Below are positions 22,833-36,472 of a DNA stretch of 64,000 nucleotides, in pieces. Where the stretch lies: positions 4,967,501 to 5,031,500 of the forward strand of contig NC_037089.1 of assembly GCF_002994745.2 (NCBI RefSeq), given 5' to 3'. Source of the stretch: Rosa chinensis. Taxonomy: Eukaryota > Streptophyta > Magnoliopsida > Rosales > Rosaceae. The first letter of the stretch is position 1. The number at the start of each line of letters is the position of its first letter. Under the pieces are notes generated by a model. It did not search any database, was not told where the DNA came from, and was given only the letters and a program-made list of their open reading frames with translations. The translations under genes were made by a program, and so were the position numbers.

Positions 22833-23490
22833 GTTCGATGAATAATTACTGGACCATCTATTTTTTCGTCAGCCATCTTAGTGTTTATGAATGGTTTTAC
22901 ACAATTATCATAAACATATATAGATGATCGAAAAACAAAATATTCTTCATTATGATTGAGAATTTTTCCGTCCCTTTTTTTTTTTTTCCTGAATTAGTCA
23001 TTTTGAGTGTCTAGTCTTAGCTTAATTTTCGTCTTCCTTTTCTTTTCTTTTCTATTAGTTTCATTGCTAGAAATTAATACAGCCATTTGCTTCCGTGAAA
23101 TGATCCGGCGCAAAGAGAATTTTCGGCTTTTCTTTTGCTTTTTTCTTTTCTTTTTTAAAGATGCCAAATGAATGAACATTGGCAACCAGATGTTATTATA
23201 TTCTTTAATTTCTTGGGTTATTTTTGGTAAAGAATTGTATACTTTCTTTAGTTACCAGCTACTTTGGGGTTAGTTCTCTGCATGCATGTGAATTTATTCT
23301 CACCCCAAAATAGCACAAAACTAGGTTCCCTGCAAACAAGGATTAACAACTCGCCACAATCTATTTTTAACAAATTTCAAACTACCTTTAGGCTTCTTTA
23401 AATTATAAAGAGAGATGGGGAGGAAAAGCAGGTTGCAAAAGAGCTAAAGAGCTCATAAAACATAAGCCATTGGAGACACTCAACTCTTCA
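22833..23490. other. Upstream region of the GLOX-like gene
   Basis: Non-coding. A TATA-like attataaag at 23402-23410 lies about 85 bp before the ATG at 23491, a spacing normal for a plant promoter with a short leader. Confidence 0.45.
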
Positions 23491-25681
23491 ATGGCAGCCT
23501 TACACATCAAGCTTTTTTGCATCCTTCCTCTCCTCTTCGCCCTTGGCATCAATGCACAATGGCGAGGGCTTCCTTTTATCCCCAATCCGCTAGTTTCACA
23601 CCACGGATTGGGTTTTAATCTTGACCCCAGCAACGGGGGCCAATTTCAGTTCTTTGACCCCGAGCCCGTCACTTTCAAAGCAGCCGGCGATAAACCTAAA
23701 CCCAACGCCGGGGGTGAACCCCAACCCGACGCAGGGGGTAAACCCAACGTCGGGGGTATACCCAAACGAGCGGTCATTAAAGCCGAAGATGTTAATGCTG
23801 TTCCCAACGCACAACCACAGCCGAACTTCCCTATTGGCGATAACCCGGGGGCGTGGGCGCTTGTTTCCAATGACGCCGGTGTGTCTGCCATGCATCTAAA
23901 TGTGCTTCCCAACAACAAGGCCATAATGTACGATGCCTCGGATTTCCATATATCGAACATCAAATTGCCCAACAATGAATGCCTTCCCTGGAAAAATAAT
24001 AAGGGCGATGCAGGAAACGATTGTTTTGCTCATGCAGTTGAATATGATCTTGACAAAAACACAGTTAGACCACTCAAGGTTTGTTTATCGATTGATCTCA
24101 CATTACTTTCATGCACTAGATCACGTACATAGACTTGCACCTCAACGTTGTACATAATGATTTTTTTTCTTTTTCAAATTAATATATTCATCAAAAGCTC
24201 GATGTTTTCTAATGCAACAAAAAGCTAATCTCGTGATATCTGCAAACAGACTCAGTTTGATGCATGGTGCTCATCGGGAGGGATTTTGCCCGATGGTAGG
24301 TTCATCAGCACCGGTGGTTGGGTGAACGGATATAGAAGCGCTAGATATATAACCGCATGCAACGACGGCAAATGCGACTTCAAAGAGTACCAAAACGCAT
24401 TTGCAGAAAATAGATGGTATATATTTCAAAATCATATCAATGCTAAAGAGCAACGGGACATTTTGTTAGAATTCATTTGTTGATTAACTTGTTATTATTA
24501 GGTATGCAACTCAGATAACGCTAGCAGACGGTAGGGTGATTGTGGTTGGTGGCCGGAAAGCATACAGCATCGAGTACGTGCCACCAGAGGGACAAGAAAA
24601 CAAGCAATCCATCTTCCTGCCTTTCCTTGACGAGACCACCGACATGGACGAGAACAATCTCTACCCGTTCGTCCACCAATCTACCGATGGCAACGTCTTC
24701 ATCTTTGCCAACGACCGCTCCGTCCTCCTCAATCCCAAAACCAACAAAGTCATCAAGGAGTTCCCCAAACTCGACGGCGGATCCCGAAACTACCCGGCCT
24801 CCGGCATGTCGGCACTGCTCCCCATCGAGCTCAATGAGCAGAACCCCCCGGTCATCCCTGTCGACGTCCTCGTCTGCGGTGGTAATAAGCGCGACGCTTT
24901 CAAAATGTCCGCACAGAAACCACCAGTCTTCATCCCTGCCTTGGACGACTGCGGACGCCTCCGGATCACCGACCCTAATCCGGTCTGGGAAAAGGAGGTC
25001 ATGCCCTCAAGACGTGTCATGGGAGACATGCTAAACCTTCCCACAGGTGAGCTCTTGATGATAAACGGTGCGATGGCTGGAGCCTCAGCTTGGTGGCAAG
25101 CTGAAGAACCCAACTTTACCCCTGTGATGTACAACCCCAAATTGCCCAATGGACAACGGTTCGTCAAGATGGCACCGACAACTATTGCAAGAATGTACCA
25201 CTCCACCTCGGCAGTGCTCCCTAACGGTAAAATCCTCGTGGCAGGCAGTAATACTAACCCGGGCTACGACTTCAAGGCCAAGTACCCAACTGAGGTACGG
25301 GTGGAGACCTTCACCCCACCTTACATGGATAAGGCTTTGGACATCCACAGGCCGGAAATCAACGCCCAGGCCTCCGACAACAAGCTTAAGTACGGCGCAC
25401 CGTTCGGTGTCCAGTTCAAGCTGAACGAGCAAGACAAGCCTACAAAGGCTGACATCAAGGTCACCGTGTACGCTGTTCCTTTCACAACACATGGCTACTC
25501 CATGAACCAGAGGCTTGTTGTTTTGGCGAACACTGAGCTCAAGGCAGAGGGAGCTGGTTTATATCGTGTCACGGCGTTGGCCCCACCAACCGGAGCGGTG
25601 GCGCCACCAGGGTCCTACCTGCTGAATGTGGTTCACCGCGGAGTGCCGAGCACGGGAATGTGGGTGACGATTAACCAGTAA
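23491..25681 (+). CDS. GLOX: Glyoxal-oxidase-like secreted copper-radical oxidase (aldehyde oxidase GLOX family)
   Basis: Three exons (23491-24078, 24250-24416, 24502-25681) join in frame to 644 residues. A signal peptide of about 22 residues ends in FALGINA. Residues about 67-91 form a Pro/Gly-rich insert with repeated (N/D)(A/V)GG-x-P units. Then come the glyoxal oxidase N-terminal beta-propeller and the C-terminal DUF1929 immunoglobulin-like domain. The active-site residues of the galactose oxidase family are in place: Cys203 (AWCSSGG) and Tyr253 (RWYATQ) for the Cys-Tyr redox cofactor, Tyr484-His485 (RMYHST), and His582 (FTTHGYS) as copper ligands. The family oxidises small aldehydes or alcohols to acids with release of hydrogen peroxide in the apoplast; plant members act in cell walls and anther development. 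Intron 2 splits the Trp codon just before the cofactor Tyr. The third exon is much more GC-rich than its surroundings. The substrate cannot be read from sequence. Confidence 0.95.
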
Positions 25682-26058
25682 AACTGTGATACATGAAAAG
25701 CTAACTCCAAGGCTCTAAGCCTGATATATTTGGTCCCTGAAAAATTAAAAAGAGGAATATTTTTCTTAATTATTAATCGTCTTCTTCAATCCTTGTATGC
25801 ATATATGCATTTTTGTTATAACATTTTTCTCTTCAACTATGATCGATGCACGTAGCTATGATTGCTCATACTTGTTCGATCTCTACGTCCATCCAAGATC
25901 AATATTATGTTAATACTTATATACTTCCATTTTTCTAACTATTTGTGTAGTATTTTTTGATTCTTGTGTGAAGTTTTCTTCTTCAAAGAAAAATGTAATG
26001 AGCTGGTGGCTTTCAATCTTTCGTACGTCCACATCCGAGTATTTGAAGAAATGACGGA

Positions 26059-26091
<33 letters not shown>

Positions 26092-26189
26092 TATTAATAG
26101 ATATTTAATTAGGATGAGTGAAATTCACAGTCCCTTTACAACCCATACTCCTTATTTCTATTTTTAGTAACTTAATTTTTGTTTTTTGT
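25682..26189. other. 3' flank of the GLOX-like gene
   Basis: Probable 3' UTR followed by AT-rich spacer with a short TA run near 26070-26089. No gene is supportable. Confidence 0.45.
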
Positions 26190-26202
26190 AAAGTAGGGAG
26201 TG

Positions 26203-26330
26203 TTTTGTTGGCGAGTCATGGCATGTTGGTTAGATAGCTTAACCAACATCGTGGAGGTTATGGGTTCAAATTTCACTGACATTAGGGATGGGGTGGGGTG
26301 GTGAGTTACATTGTTATCCATAATATAAAA
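26203..26330 (+). mobile_element. tRNA-derived SINE
   Basis: A 128-bp body carries a polymerase III box A-like tggcatgttggttag and a box B-like ggttcaaattt about 40 bp apart, and ends in a short A-rich tail. Near-identical direct repeats flank it: aaagtagggagtg (26190-26202) and aaagtaggagtg (26331-26342), one base apart in length. This is the layout of a plant SINE inserted by LINE machinery. The family is not named. Confidence 0.75.
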
Positions 26331-26342
26331 AAAGTAGGAGTG

Positions 26343-27674
26343 TGGATTTCATTCTCCTTAATTAGTGGCATCATATATAGGGTACTGGTATAGTCCCTTC
26401 AACATTTTTATATGCTTGTGAAATGTTTCCTATAACTTGACGGAAAACGATAATGTCGATTAGGTGAGAGGTTTCAGCGATCATTGAGTACTTAAAAGCG
26501 ATTTCCAACCATTAATAACTGGAGATTTTAAACTCATGAGGGTGAACATAATGCCCGGCTTTTTCCTAGCCGAATTTATAGTAAAGTCAATATTTCACAT
26601 CTTATGTATTATTTAAGCGTAAAAACGTATTTAAAGGCATAAAGAGAGTGATAATACAGTACTCTTTATCGACACATGCGATGCATGTGTGTAATAGTTT
26701 CTATCTGTATTTATATATTTTTTTTTGGAGAAAAAATAAAAAAGAAAAGTAAAAATGGGATGAGATGAGGAAGATTCTATGGATATAAGTGGGTTGGGAA
26801 GTTACCAAACATGTTTTATTTTTTGGGATTGATTCAAAAAAAAAAAAAAACAAAGGTTATTATTTATTTTATTTTATTTATTATTTTGCTATTTATTTCA
26901 CACCTACTTTGATTGACAAATTGAGTTCTCTAAATAATAGTATAGAAAAAAAAAAATTTTAAAAACCCAAAAAAAATAAAATAATATAGATAATTAAACG
27001 AGTATCCGACTTTTAGAGAGAAAAGCTAATCGTTTCGTCTCTAAATATGGCTAAACATCATTTATACACACAAACACGACTAATTGTAGCATAGATCTGA
27101 CTCCGTTAGACTAATGAGGACTACTTTTGATTTTGATTTAGCCAATAGGGACTACATTTGATTGAACTAATGAAACTTAAACCCATAGAAATAGTAGGAT
27201 TAATACCTACCTCTCTCTCTCAAGGGCTGCACGTCCTGCCAAGGAAGTTCATAGCTGCCCTGCCCTAGTTGGCTACTTTCATAGTTACATTAGTAGTCCT
27301 AAGCACGACTTTCTCCTTAGCTACTTCCTTGCCGCGTCCCAGCTAAGCTACAATCACACCTTAATACCCATTCCCCAATTTCTCTATGTTTTTTTGCAAC
27401 ATATGATAGTTACACCACTCCACTAAACAGAGTTCAACTCATTAATCAATTAGTTCTTAATTTTCAACTTTCAAATATTTGTAAGGAGCTACGTACTTGC
27501 TCTCTTTCGAAACATGTATTAAATTGGGGAGGTCAAAAACTATGACAATATCGTAGGAGCGCATATTTGAAGGGTGCGTCAAGCTATTTAAGGGCATCAC
27601 GAATCTAAGACAGGACATCCCATTCTAAGTTTCAAATTGTCAACAACATAGATTGAGTAATAACACAGAGTAAG
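26343..27674. other. Spacer and promoter of the XTH gene
   Basis: No gene is visible. The last 100 bp before the ATG at 27675 contain ctatttaag (near 27580), a possible weak TATA element. Confidence 0.4.
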
Positions 27675-29228
27675 ATGGCGATTCTGCGAGCTTTCTTGAT
27701 AGGTTTATGCATCATTGCTTTTCGTCAAAGTTTAGTTGATGCAAAGTTTTCGAAGAGCATGTACATCACCTGGGGTCAGCAACATGCTGCAATTCAAGGC
27801 AATGGCGAAGATGTCCAACTCGTGCTCGATCAAAGTTCTGGTTAGAACTACTTACTATTTTGATTTACAGTGTGCTCCAGGTGCTTAAGGGCATTACTTT
27901 ACTGACTAAAGCAAACAGAGTGTAGGCATTTTAACAGGGCTTCGATGCTGCATGTAAATACTTTGTTTAGAAATTAGTTCATCCATGACATGGCATTCGT
28001 CATGTAATGCACTAAATTTGTAACCCATGAATTAAATGCCTACTGAAAATATAAACGGTCATGCAAAGGCCAGACTTTGCCTCTAATCAGACTACACTAT
28101 CGGCTGTTTTTATGCAGGATCTGCTGTTCAATCAAAGAGAGCTTTCCTATTCGGAAGCATTGAGATGCTCATTAAGTTGGTACCTAATAATTCCGCAGGC
28201 ACAGTAACAGCTTTCTATGTAAGTTAACTTGAGCATGATGCAAAGTTCATCATAAAACACCATGTTTCTGTCTCAGATTCATCGTTAACTTACACAAACT
28301 ATAGAAATTGATGCAAACTCCCTTTCCTTCAATGATGATTAAAAGTCAAATTAAGTCCCCTAGGGACCAACAGAATGACATGTGCTAATTTCCCGTACTT
28401 TTTACAGCTATCATCAACAGGAAGCACACATGACGAGATAGATTTTGAATTCTTAGGGAACGTTTCTGGACAACCTTACATTATACACACAAACATCTAT
28501 AGACAAGGAAATGGAAGCAAAGAGCAGCAGTTTTACCTCTGGTTTGACCCAACAGCTGATTTCCACAACTACACCATACATTGGAACCCAACCACAGTTG
28601 TGTAAGAATCTTATGAGGACCTTGTTTAAGTAAACATCATCTTTCACTGTTGTACTAGAGACACATAGACATGCTTACATGCTCTGCTACCACAACCTAT
28701 AAAAACACTATGGTCTCACTACCACAACCATTCCATCTCATTTCACAGTATATTTCCACTAATGCCAAAAGTCATTAACCAACTGATTCTTAACCCAATG
28801 TTCACTTGTACGATTTTAGGTGGTACATCAATGGACTGCCAATTCGTGTTTTCAGAAACTACGAAAACGAGGGGATTGCTTACCCCAGCAAGCAAGGAAT
28901 GAGGGTTTACTCCAGCTTATGGAATGCAGATAACTGGGCAACCAGAGGCGGACTAGTCAAAATCGACTGGACCAGTGCCCCATTCATAGCTAGATTGCGC
29001 AACTTCAGGGCAAGGGCCTGCAAGTGGGATGGACCAAGCAGCACCACTCAATGCGCCGCCACTACCCCTGCAAACTGGTGGACATCCCCCACGCACAAAC
29101 AGCTAAGCAGTGCTAAATTGGGCCAGCTTAAGTCGGTCAGAGATAACTACATGATCTACGACTACTGCAAAGACACTAAACGATTCAATGGAAAGATGCC
29201 TACTGAATGCTCCAAGCAACAGTTCTAA
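27675..29228 (+). CDS. XTH: Xyloglucan endotransglucosylase/hydrolase (XTH, GH16)
   Basis: Four exons (27675-27840, 28118-28218, 28408-28601, 28820-29228) give 289 residues, the usual XTH length. A signal peptide of about 23 residues ends in SLVDA. The catalytic motif [11 protein letters not shown] occupies residues 97-107, with Glu99 as nucleophile and Glu103 as acid/base. An N-glycosylation site (Asn107-Val-Ser) sits just behind it, as in most XTHs. Downstream, [15 protein letters not shown], the [15 protein letters not shown] block and a C-terminal XET_C region with paired cysteines are present. The enzyme cuts and rejoins xyloglucan in the cell wall during growth. The unusual N-terminal block ([18 protein letters not shown]) and the overall look suggest the group I / XTH1-XTH2-like branch; that is inference. 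A polyadenylation signal aataaa lies at about 29311. Confidence 0.95.
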
Positions 29229-29511
29229 CCTCAAGCTAGCTATCGAATGCTATTTCAACAAAAGCTAAAGATCCTGCACAGTTTTCTCAACTGCCAGTTC
29301 ACAACTGAGAAATAAATGTTCTTGTGGTTTCATATGTTTCAAGTTTCAACCTTTCAATTTTTTCATTCATTCCCATTTTCTCTAATTCGTGTATTTTCAG
29401 TTTAATTAGGAAAAAACAAAAAAATTGCTCTTGAATTTCCCTACATTTCTTAGAGCCAAACTAGCAGGCAGCTATGAATTTTATTACATAATATGATGAT
29501 GATTCAAAACC

Positions 29512-29895
29512 CTACTGTGTTATACAAAGCCAAATGCCCAGAACAATCAAACCCGTACCGAACAAGGCCAGGCCCAGGTGGGTCTGTTCTCCCAACAGAA
29601 TTCCGAAAACGGCGGTGGCAGCAAACGTCGTCGCATTGGTGACGGGGACGGCGAGCGAGATCGGGGTGTGGCTGAGAATGGCGAAGAAAGTGGCGGAGGC
29701 GGAGAGGTTGACGGAGAAGGGAATGGTGTACTGCCAGATTGAGAGGAGCTTCAGCCATTTCTTGAGGGAAGTGATCGGCTGTGGCTGGGAGGACTTGAGG
29801 GCTTCGTCCCATAGGAGAGCGCCACGTCGCATTAGCGCGTTGGTGGCGCCCCAGACTAGGCCCACCGCGATCATCTTCTCTATGTCTCCGACCAT
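29512..29895 (-). CDS. TMEM234-like small multi-pass membrane protein
   Basis: A single exon of 127 residues on the minus strand; I take the ATG at 29895 (MVGDIEKM). It has four hydrophobic segments typical of half of a drug/metabolite (EamA-like) transporter fold, beginning MIAVGLVWGATNALMRRG, a pattern conserved in the TMEM234 family, and ending GLIVLGIWLCITQ. Length and motif spacing agree with plant TMEM234 homologues. The biochemical role of the family in plants is not established. It is transcribed away from the PHD gene, with 327 bp between the two start codons. The complementary strand also carries a long frame (29534-29950), which is a shadow. Confidence 0.85.
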   Translation of the reverse strand: MVGDIEKMIAVGLVWGATNALMRRGALLWDEALKSSQPQPITSLKKWLKLLSIWQYTIPFSVNLSASATFFAILSHTPISLAVPVTNATTFAATAVFGILLGEQTHLGLALFGTGLIVLGIWLCITQ

Positions 29896-30222
29896 TTGGG
29901 GTTTCAAGATCCGATCTCTCTCTCTTTCTCAGTCTCCGTCTCTGAAGTAGCAGTGAATGAAACGAAGACGACACCGTTTGAGCAATCACAACAAGGACTC
30001 AAAACGACGTCGTGTCTCCTGATTGTAAAGGGAGTATATTTGCTTACTATTTCCTTATGGGAAAGGGACTCCGTAGTCCTATTCCTGTTCGGATAAAGTC
30101 CAGGACCGACCCTCTTGTATAAAATGGGCATATAGCAAAGCAATAACAGTTCATTCATTCCTTTAGATTTGAGAGCGAAACCAATTTTCTCTGAAACACT
30201 CGGTCTACATCAAAAGGAAAAA
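29896..30222. promoter_or_regulatory. Compact divergent promoter (TMEM234-like / PHD gene)
   Basis: Only 327 bp separate the start codons of two genes transcribed in opposite directions. It contains acgacaccgtttg (29968-29980) and aaaacgacgtcgt (30001-30013). The second holds the 10-bp palindrome acgacgtcgt, resembling a core-promoter motif common near plant transcription starts, and the first is a variant in reverse orientation. Shared regulation is inferred, not shown. Confidence 0.5.
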
Positions 30223-31776
30223 ATGAAGAAACAGGGAATAAACATAGAGCTGGATGAAGCAGAGGACTGGTGCTTCGTCTGCAAAGATGGTGGAGCCTTG
30301 AGGCTGTGTGACTACCAGGGCTGCACCAAAGTCTATCACCCCAAATGTGTGGGAAGGAAGAATACTTTTCTCAAAAGCGAGAGGCGATGGATTTGTGATC
30401 ACCACTCTTGTTCAGTGTGTTGCTCCGGGATCAAAATCGGCTTCTCTTGCCTTCTTTGCACATTTTCGGTTTGTGAGAATTGCCGCAAGAGTAGCCATGA
30501 CTCTGAGTTTGCGGTGGTGAGAGGGAAGGAGAAATTAGGCCTCTGTGAGGATTGTTTAGAGCTTGTTAGGCTTGCGGAGGAGAATGCGGAGTATGATGGA
30601 GATGGAGATAGGTTGGACTTTGAGGATCAGGAGACATTCGAAACCGGATTTATAGAGTGTTGGGAGATCCTCAAGGAAAAGGAGGGCTTGAGTTTGGATG
30701 ATATATCTGAAGAAAGAAGAGGGATGATAGATGAAGAGGAAATGACATTGAAAGAACTTCTCCTGCGGAAACACAACAACCGAAAATCAGATCATGTGGC
30801 ATCATTTGATTCTGAGGAAAAGCCTAAGAAAGTGGTTAGTCCTATTTCTCCTAGGAATACCGAAGAAAATGGGATGAGCGAGGATGAGGATGATGAAACT
30901 ACATTGAAAAATTTTTCGTTGCACAAACAGAAGAAGCGAAAATTAGTGATCTCAGATTCTGAGACATCATCTGATTCTGAGGAAAAGGAGCCACATTTAG
31001 AGAATGGGATTAGTGAGGATGATGAAGATGAAATTACACTGATAGATCACGCCACGTGCAGATTACACAAGAAGCCAAAACTGGTGATCTCTTCTGATGT
31101 TACATCACTTAATTTTGACAAAAAGTTTGAGGAAAAGGAGGAAGTGATGGATCCTAATCCCACTAGGAACGCCGAAGAAAGTTGTTTTGCGTCTGTAGTT
31201 GCTAGTAATATGAAGCTTGTCTACTTACGAAGGAGCTTGGTGGAGGAGTTGATGTCAAAGCCGCCTGATAAATGGGAGAGAAAGGTAGTGGGAAGCTATG
31301 TAAGAGTGGAAAATGACCCCAAAGACTATTTCCGGGGAAATTCCTGTCACCAACTTACACAAGTGAAAGGCATAACTAGGAAGCACGACGGTGAAGAAAT
31401 TCTCCTACAACTGCTCACAAGAGATGTTCCCATTTCCTTGCTATCGGATTGCGATTTTACCGAGGAAGAATGTGGGGATTTGCGAGACAGAGTGGAGAAT
31501 TACCTGGTAAGGAGACCTACTGTTGTTGAGATTGAACATAAAGCAAGAGAGCTGCGCGAGGATCTAACAAAGGATTGGATTGAGAGAGAATTCATCCGGT
31601 TAATGAATTGCTTTCCTCGAGGGACAAATCAGAGTGGATGGTACAGCACGAAGTTATCCAAGTATTTGGAGCTTAAAGAGATGCTAAAGCAAATATCAGA
31701 ACAGGAAAGACTCTTGCAAAAGGAGCCACAAGTCATTGCAGAGGTCTTGGACTTGAGCGACTTATGGCTTGTTTAA
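30223..31776 (+). CDS. PHD finger and Plus-3 domain protein (NERD / At5g08430-like), intronless
   Basis: One open frame of 517 residues from the ATG at 30223; the frame also extends upstream to a non-ATG codon at 30169. Residues 16-62 form a PHD finger (DWCFVCKDGG, CDYQGCTKVYHPKC), followed by a second Cys/His cluster up to about residue 112. An acidic, Ser-rich middle carries three diverged repeats built on an acidic stretch, (T)LK and a basic K(R/P)KLVIS-like block. From about residue 329 a Plus-3 domain follows (KLVYLRRSLVEELM, VVGSYVRVEND), then the helical segment seen after Plus-3 in this family. Related plant proteins such as NERD and CCCH19/44-like factors usually also carry a SWIB domain between PHD and Plus-3 and a GYF domain at the C-terminus; neither is visible here. 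A nuclear chromatin or transcription-elongation role is likely by family. The lack of introns and of two domains suggests a derived or retrocopy paralogue. Confidence 0.85.
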   Translation: MKKQGINIELDEAEDWCFVCKDGGALRLCDYQGCTKVYHPKCVGRKNTFLKSERRWICDHHSCSVCCSGIKIGFSCLLCTFSVCENCRKSSHDSEFAVVRGKEKLGLCEDCLELVRLAEENAEYDGDGDRLDFEDQETFETGFIECWEILKEKEGLSLDDISEERRGMIDEEEMTLKELLLRKHNNRKSDHVASFDSEEKPKKVVSPISPRNTEENGMSEDEDDETTLKNFSLHKQKKRKLVISDSETSSDSEEKEPHLENGISEDDEDEITLIDHATCRLHKKPKLVISSDVTSLNFDKKFEEKEEVMDPNPTRNAEESCFASVVASNMKLVYLRRSLVEELMSKPPDKWERKVVGSYVRVENDPKDYFRGNSCHQLTQVKGITRKHDGEEILLQLLTRDVPISLLSDCDFTEEECGDLRDRVENYLVRRPTVVEIEHKARELREDLTKDWIEREFIRLMNCFPRGTNQSGWYSTKLSKYLELKEMLKQISEQERLLQKEPQVIAEVLDLSDLWLV

Positions 31777-32249
31777 TATGTGTCATCATTTTGATCAAAA
31801 TCATGTATAGAAAACAATTGTTTAATTCATGAAGCTTAAATTTTGTATAAAATGGTTATTCTCAGTGTTAATAGCCCATAAGAAATTACCAATTGTTTTT
31901 ACTTTTTAGTTAAGACTCGAGATTCCAGTGTATGAAATTGAAATAGTTCTTCTCAGCAATATAATCCTCAAATCCCTCATAAAAAATCAAAATGACAAAT
32001 CCACAGTAATGAGAAAATGACAAAAAAGGAAAGAAAGAAAAAAAGCATGGAAAACAATCATAATAATATGGATGCGCAACAAAAGAATTCGAACAACATT
32101 TTCAAAAGAGTTTTGAATAAGACTTTCAATATCTAATCTGGTGTATGAAGTAACAAAAACAATCACATTAACGGTAAGAATGTGAAACAAGAAAATTCGA
32201 CCAACGTTTTCGAAGAAGTTTAGACCAAGACTTCCAACTAACATTGTTC

Positions 32250-32370
32250 TCATTTGGTATATGAAGTTTTGTCCTTGTACGTGACACCATATGATGACAA
32301 CATCCCCTAATCTATGGATTTTTCCATATTCCCAAACATTTCCAAGACCAATCGTATCACGCCACTTCAT
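32250..32370 (-). pseudogene. Possible pseudouridine-synthase (TruA-like) fragment
   Basis: On the minus strand the frame reads GDVVIIWCHVQGQNFIYQM then RTMLVGSL. Proteins of the TruA family share a G-x-x-F(L/I)Y-x-MVR-xMVG-xL motif, and this differs by about one missing residue. There are no start, other exons or continuation. The match is short and could be chance. Confidence 0.25.
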
Positions 32371-32540
32371 TTTGAAGCTCAGGCGCCATTTAGCTTATTA
32401 TCAAGGGTAGCGTTGTAATCCTCCGCACCCTATAATTGCAGGCTGTGGGCGCCGATTTTGACGTGGACCATAATTATACAATTATAACATAACGGCGATG
32501 GAGCTGAGATAAGGTCACCTGGTGTCCTGTAGTTCCTTCC

Positions 32541-32840
32541 TCACGTGCCATTTGAAACTCTTTCTTTAACTCGTTGTATTTGTACCTTGTAGTTTTTGGT
32601 TTTTTGGTTACATAGGGGCATTAAAGCCCAGAAAAAGAAAAGAAAAACTACTGCTAAATCAGCCAAAGCAGTTGCAACAATTCTAGACCTCATTAGATCA
32701 TCATCAATATCGTCTATCAAAACTTGATGAACAAAGAATGGGTTTGTGTCTGGTCTGCAAACTCTTAAATTATTGTCCAAATTATAGTTAGCTAAGATGT
32801 CTGCTATCATCATATTTCTTTTTCAATGAATATACTTGAA
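32541..32840 (-). mobile_element. Probable LINE 3' end remnant (RNase H tail)
   Basis: The minus strand reads MMIADILANYNLDNN, like the N-x-x-AD-x-LA tail of plant LINE RNase H domains, followed by a region with ggctttaatgcccctatgta and then A-rich sequence, a pattern seen at plant LINE ends. No target duplication was found. Confidence 0.35.
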
Positions 32841-33443
32841 AAGTTGAGAGAATAAGATTTAAAATGAATCATTAAAAATTTACAGTTTAATATCAGAATC
32901 ATTAAAGAGCGTAAATCAATAACATTACTTTGAATAAAATTTATGAGTACCTTGTAATTCTGTCCACTAAAAGAAAACCCTGACCGGCACAATGCAAAAA
33001 ACAAAACGCTGTACCGTGGCCGTAGGCAAACAAGTCCCGCGCGCGCCACAACAGGTCTAAATGACCAAAGTAGCCCTGACACAGTTCCGCTAAAACCCCG
33101 TTATCCGTTACGACAAACGACACAAATCTTACTCAGTCAACAAGTCAATAGCCTCCTCCAGACATAGAATTACAAAAGTACCCCTATAGTTTCCCTCTTT
33201 ATTCCCCCTGTGATACTATCAGTCTTGCCCAGCCCTCCTCCGCCTGTGTGTGGCTTCAGATATTTTCTTCTCTTTGAAATAAAAGAAAAATATAAATAAA
33301 TAAAGTAATTGAAAGAAAAAAAAAGAAATCTTTTTTTTTTTCTTTTCTTTTCTGAATTGGTCGGAATTTCAGTTCGGATCGGAAGTTGGGAACCAGAGCT
33401 CCGATTCTATGATTTGAGAGACCCGATCGGGTTGAATTCGGGC

Positions 33444-36472
<3,029 letters not shown>

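Larger units (their letters stand above)
31777..33443. other. Spacer with two decayed fragments and the CKL promoter
   Basis: Mostly non-coding. Two weak minus-strand fragments are listed separately (32250-32370 and 32541-32840). The stretch before 33444 is CT-rich leader of the kinase gene. Confidence 0.4.

Noticed and set aside
24540..25492. Additional frames of 91-164 residues over the GLOX-like gene
   Set aside because: Shadows of the GC-rich third exon in other frames; all active-site motifs are in the spliced frame.
29534..29950. 138-residue plus-strand frame
   Set aside because: Antisense shadow of the TMEM234-like gene; composition mirrors that gene.
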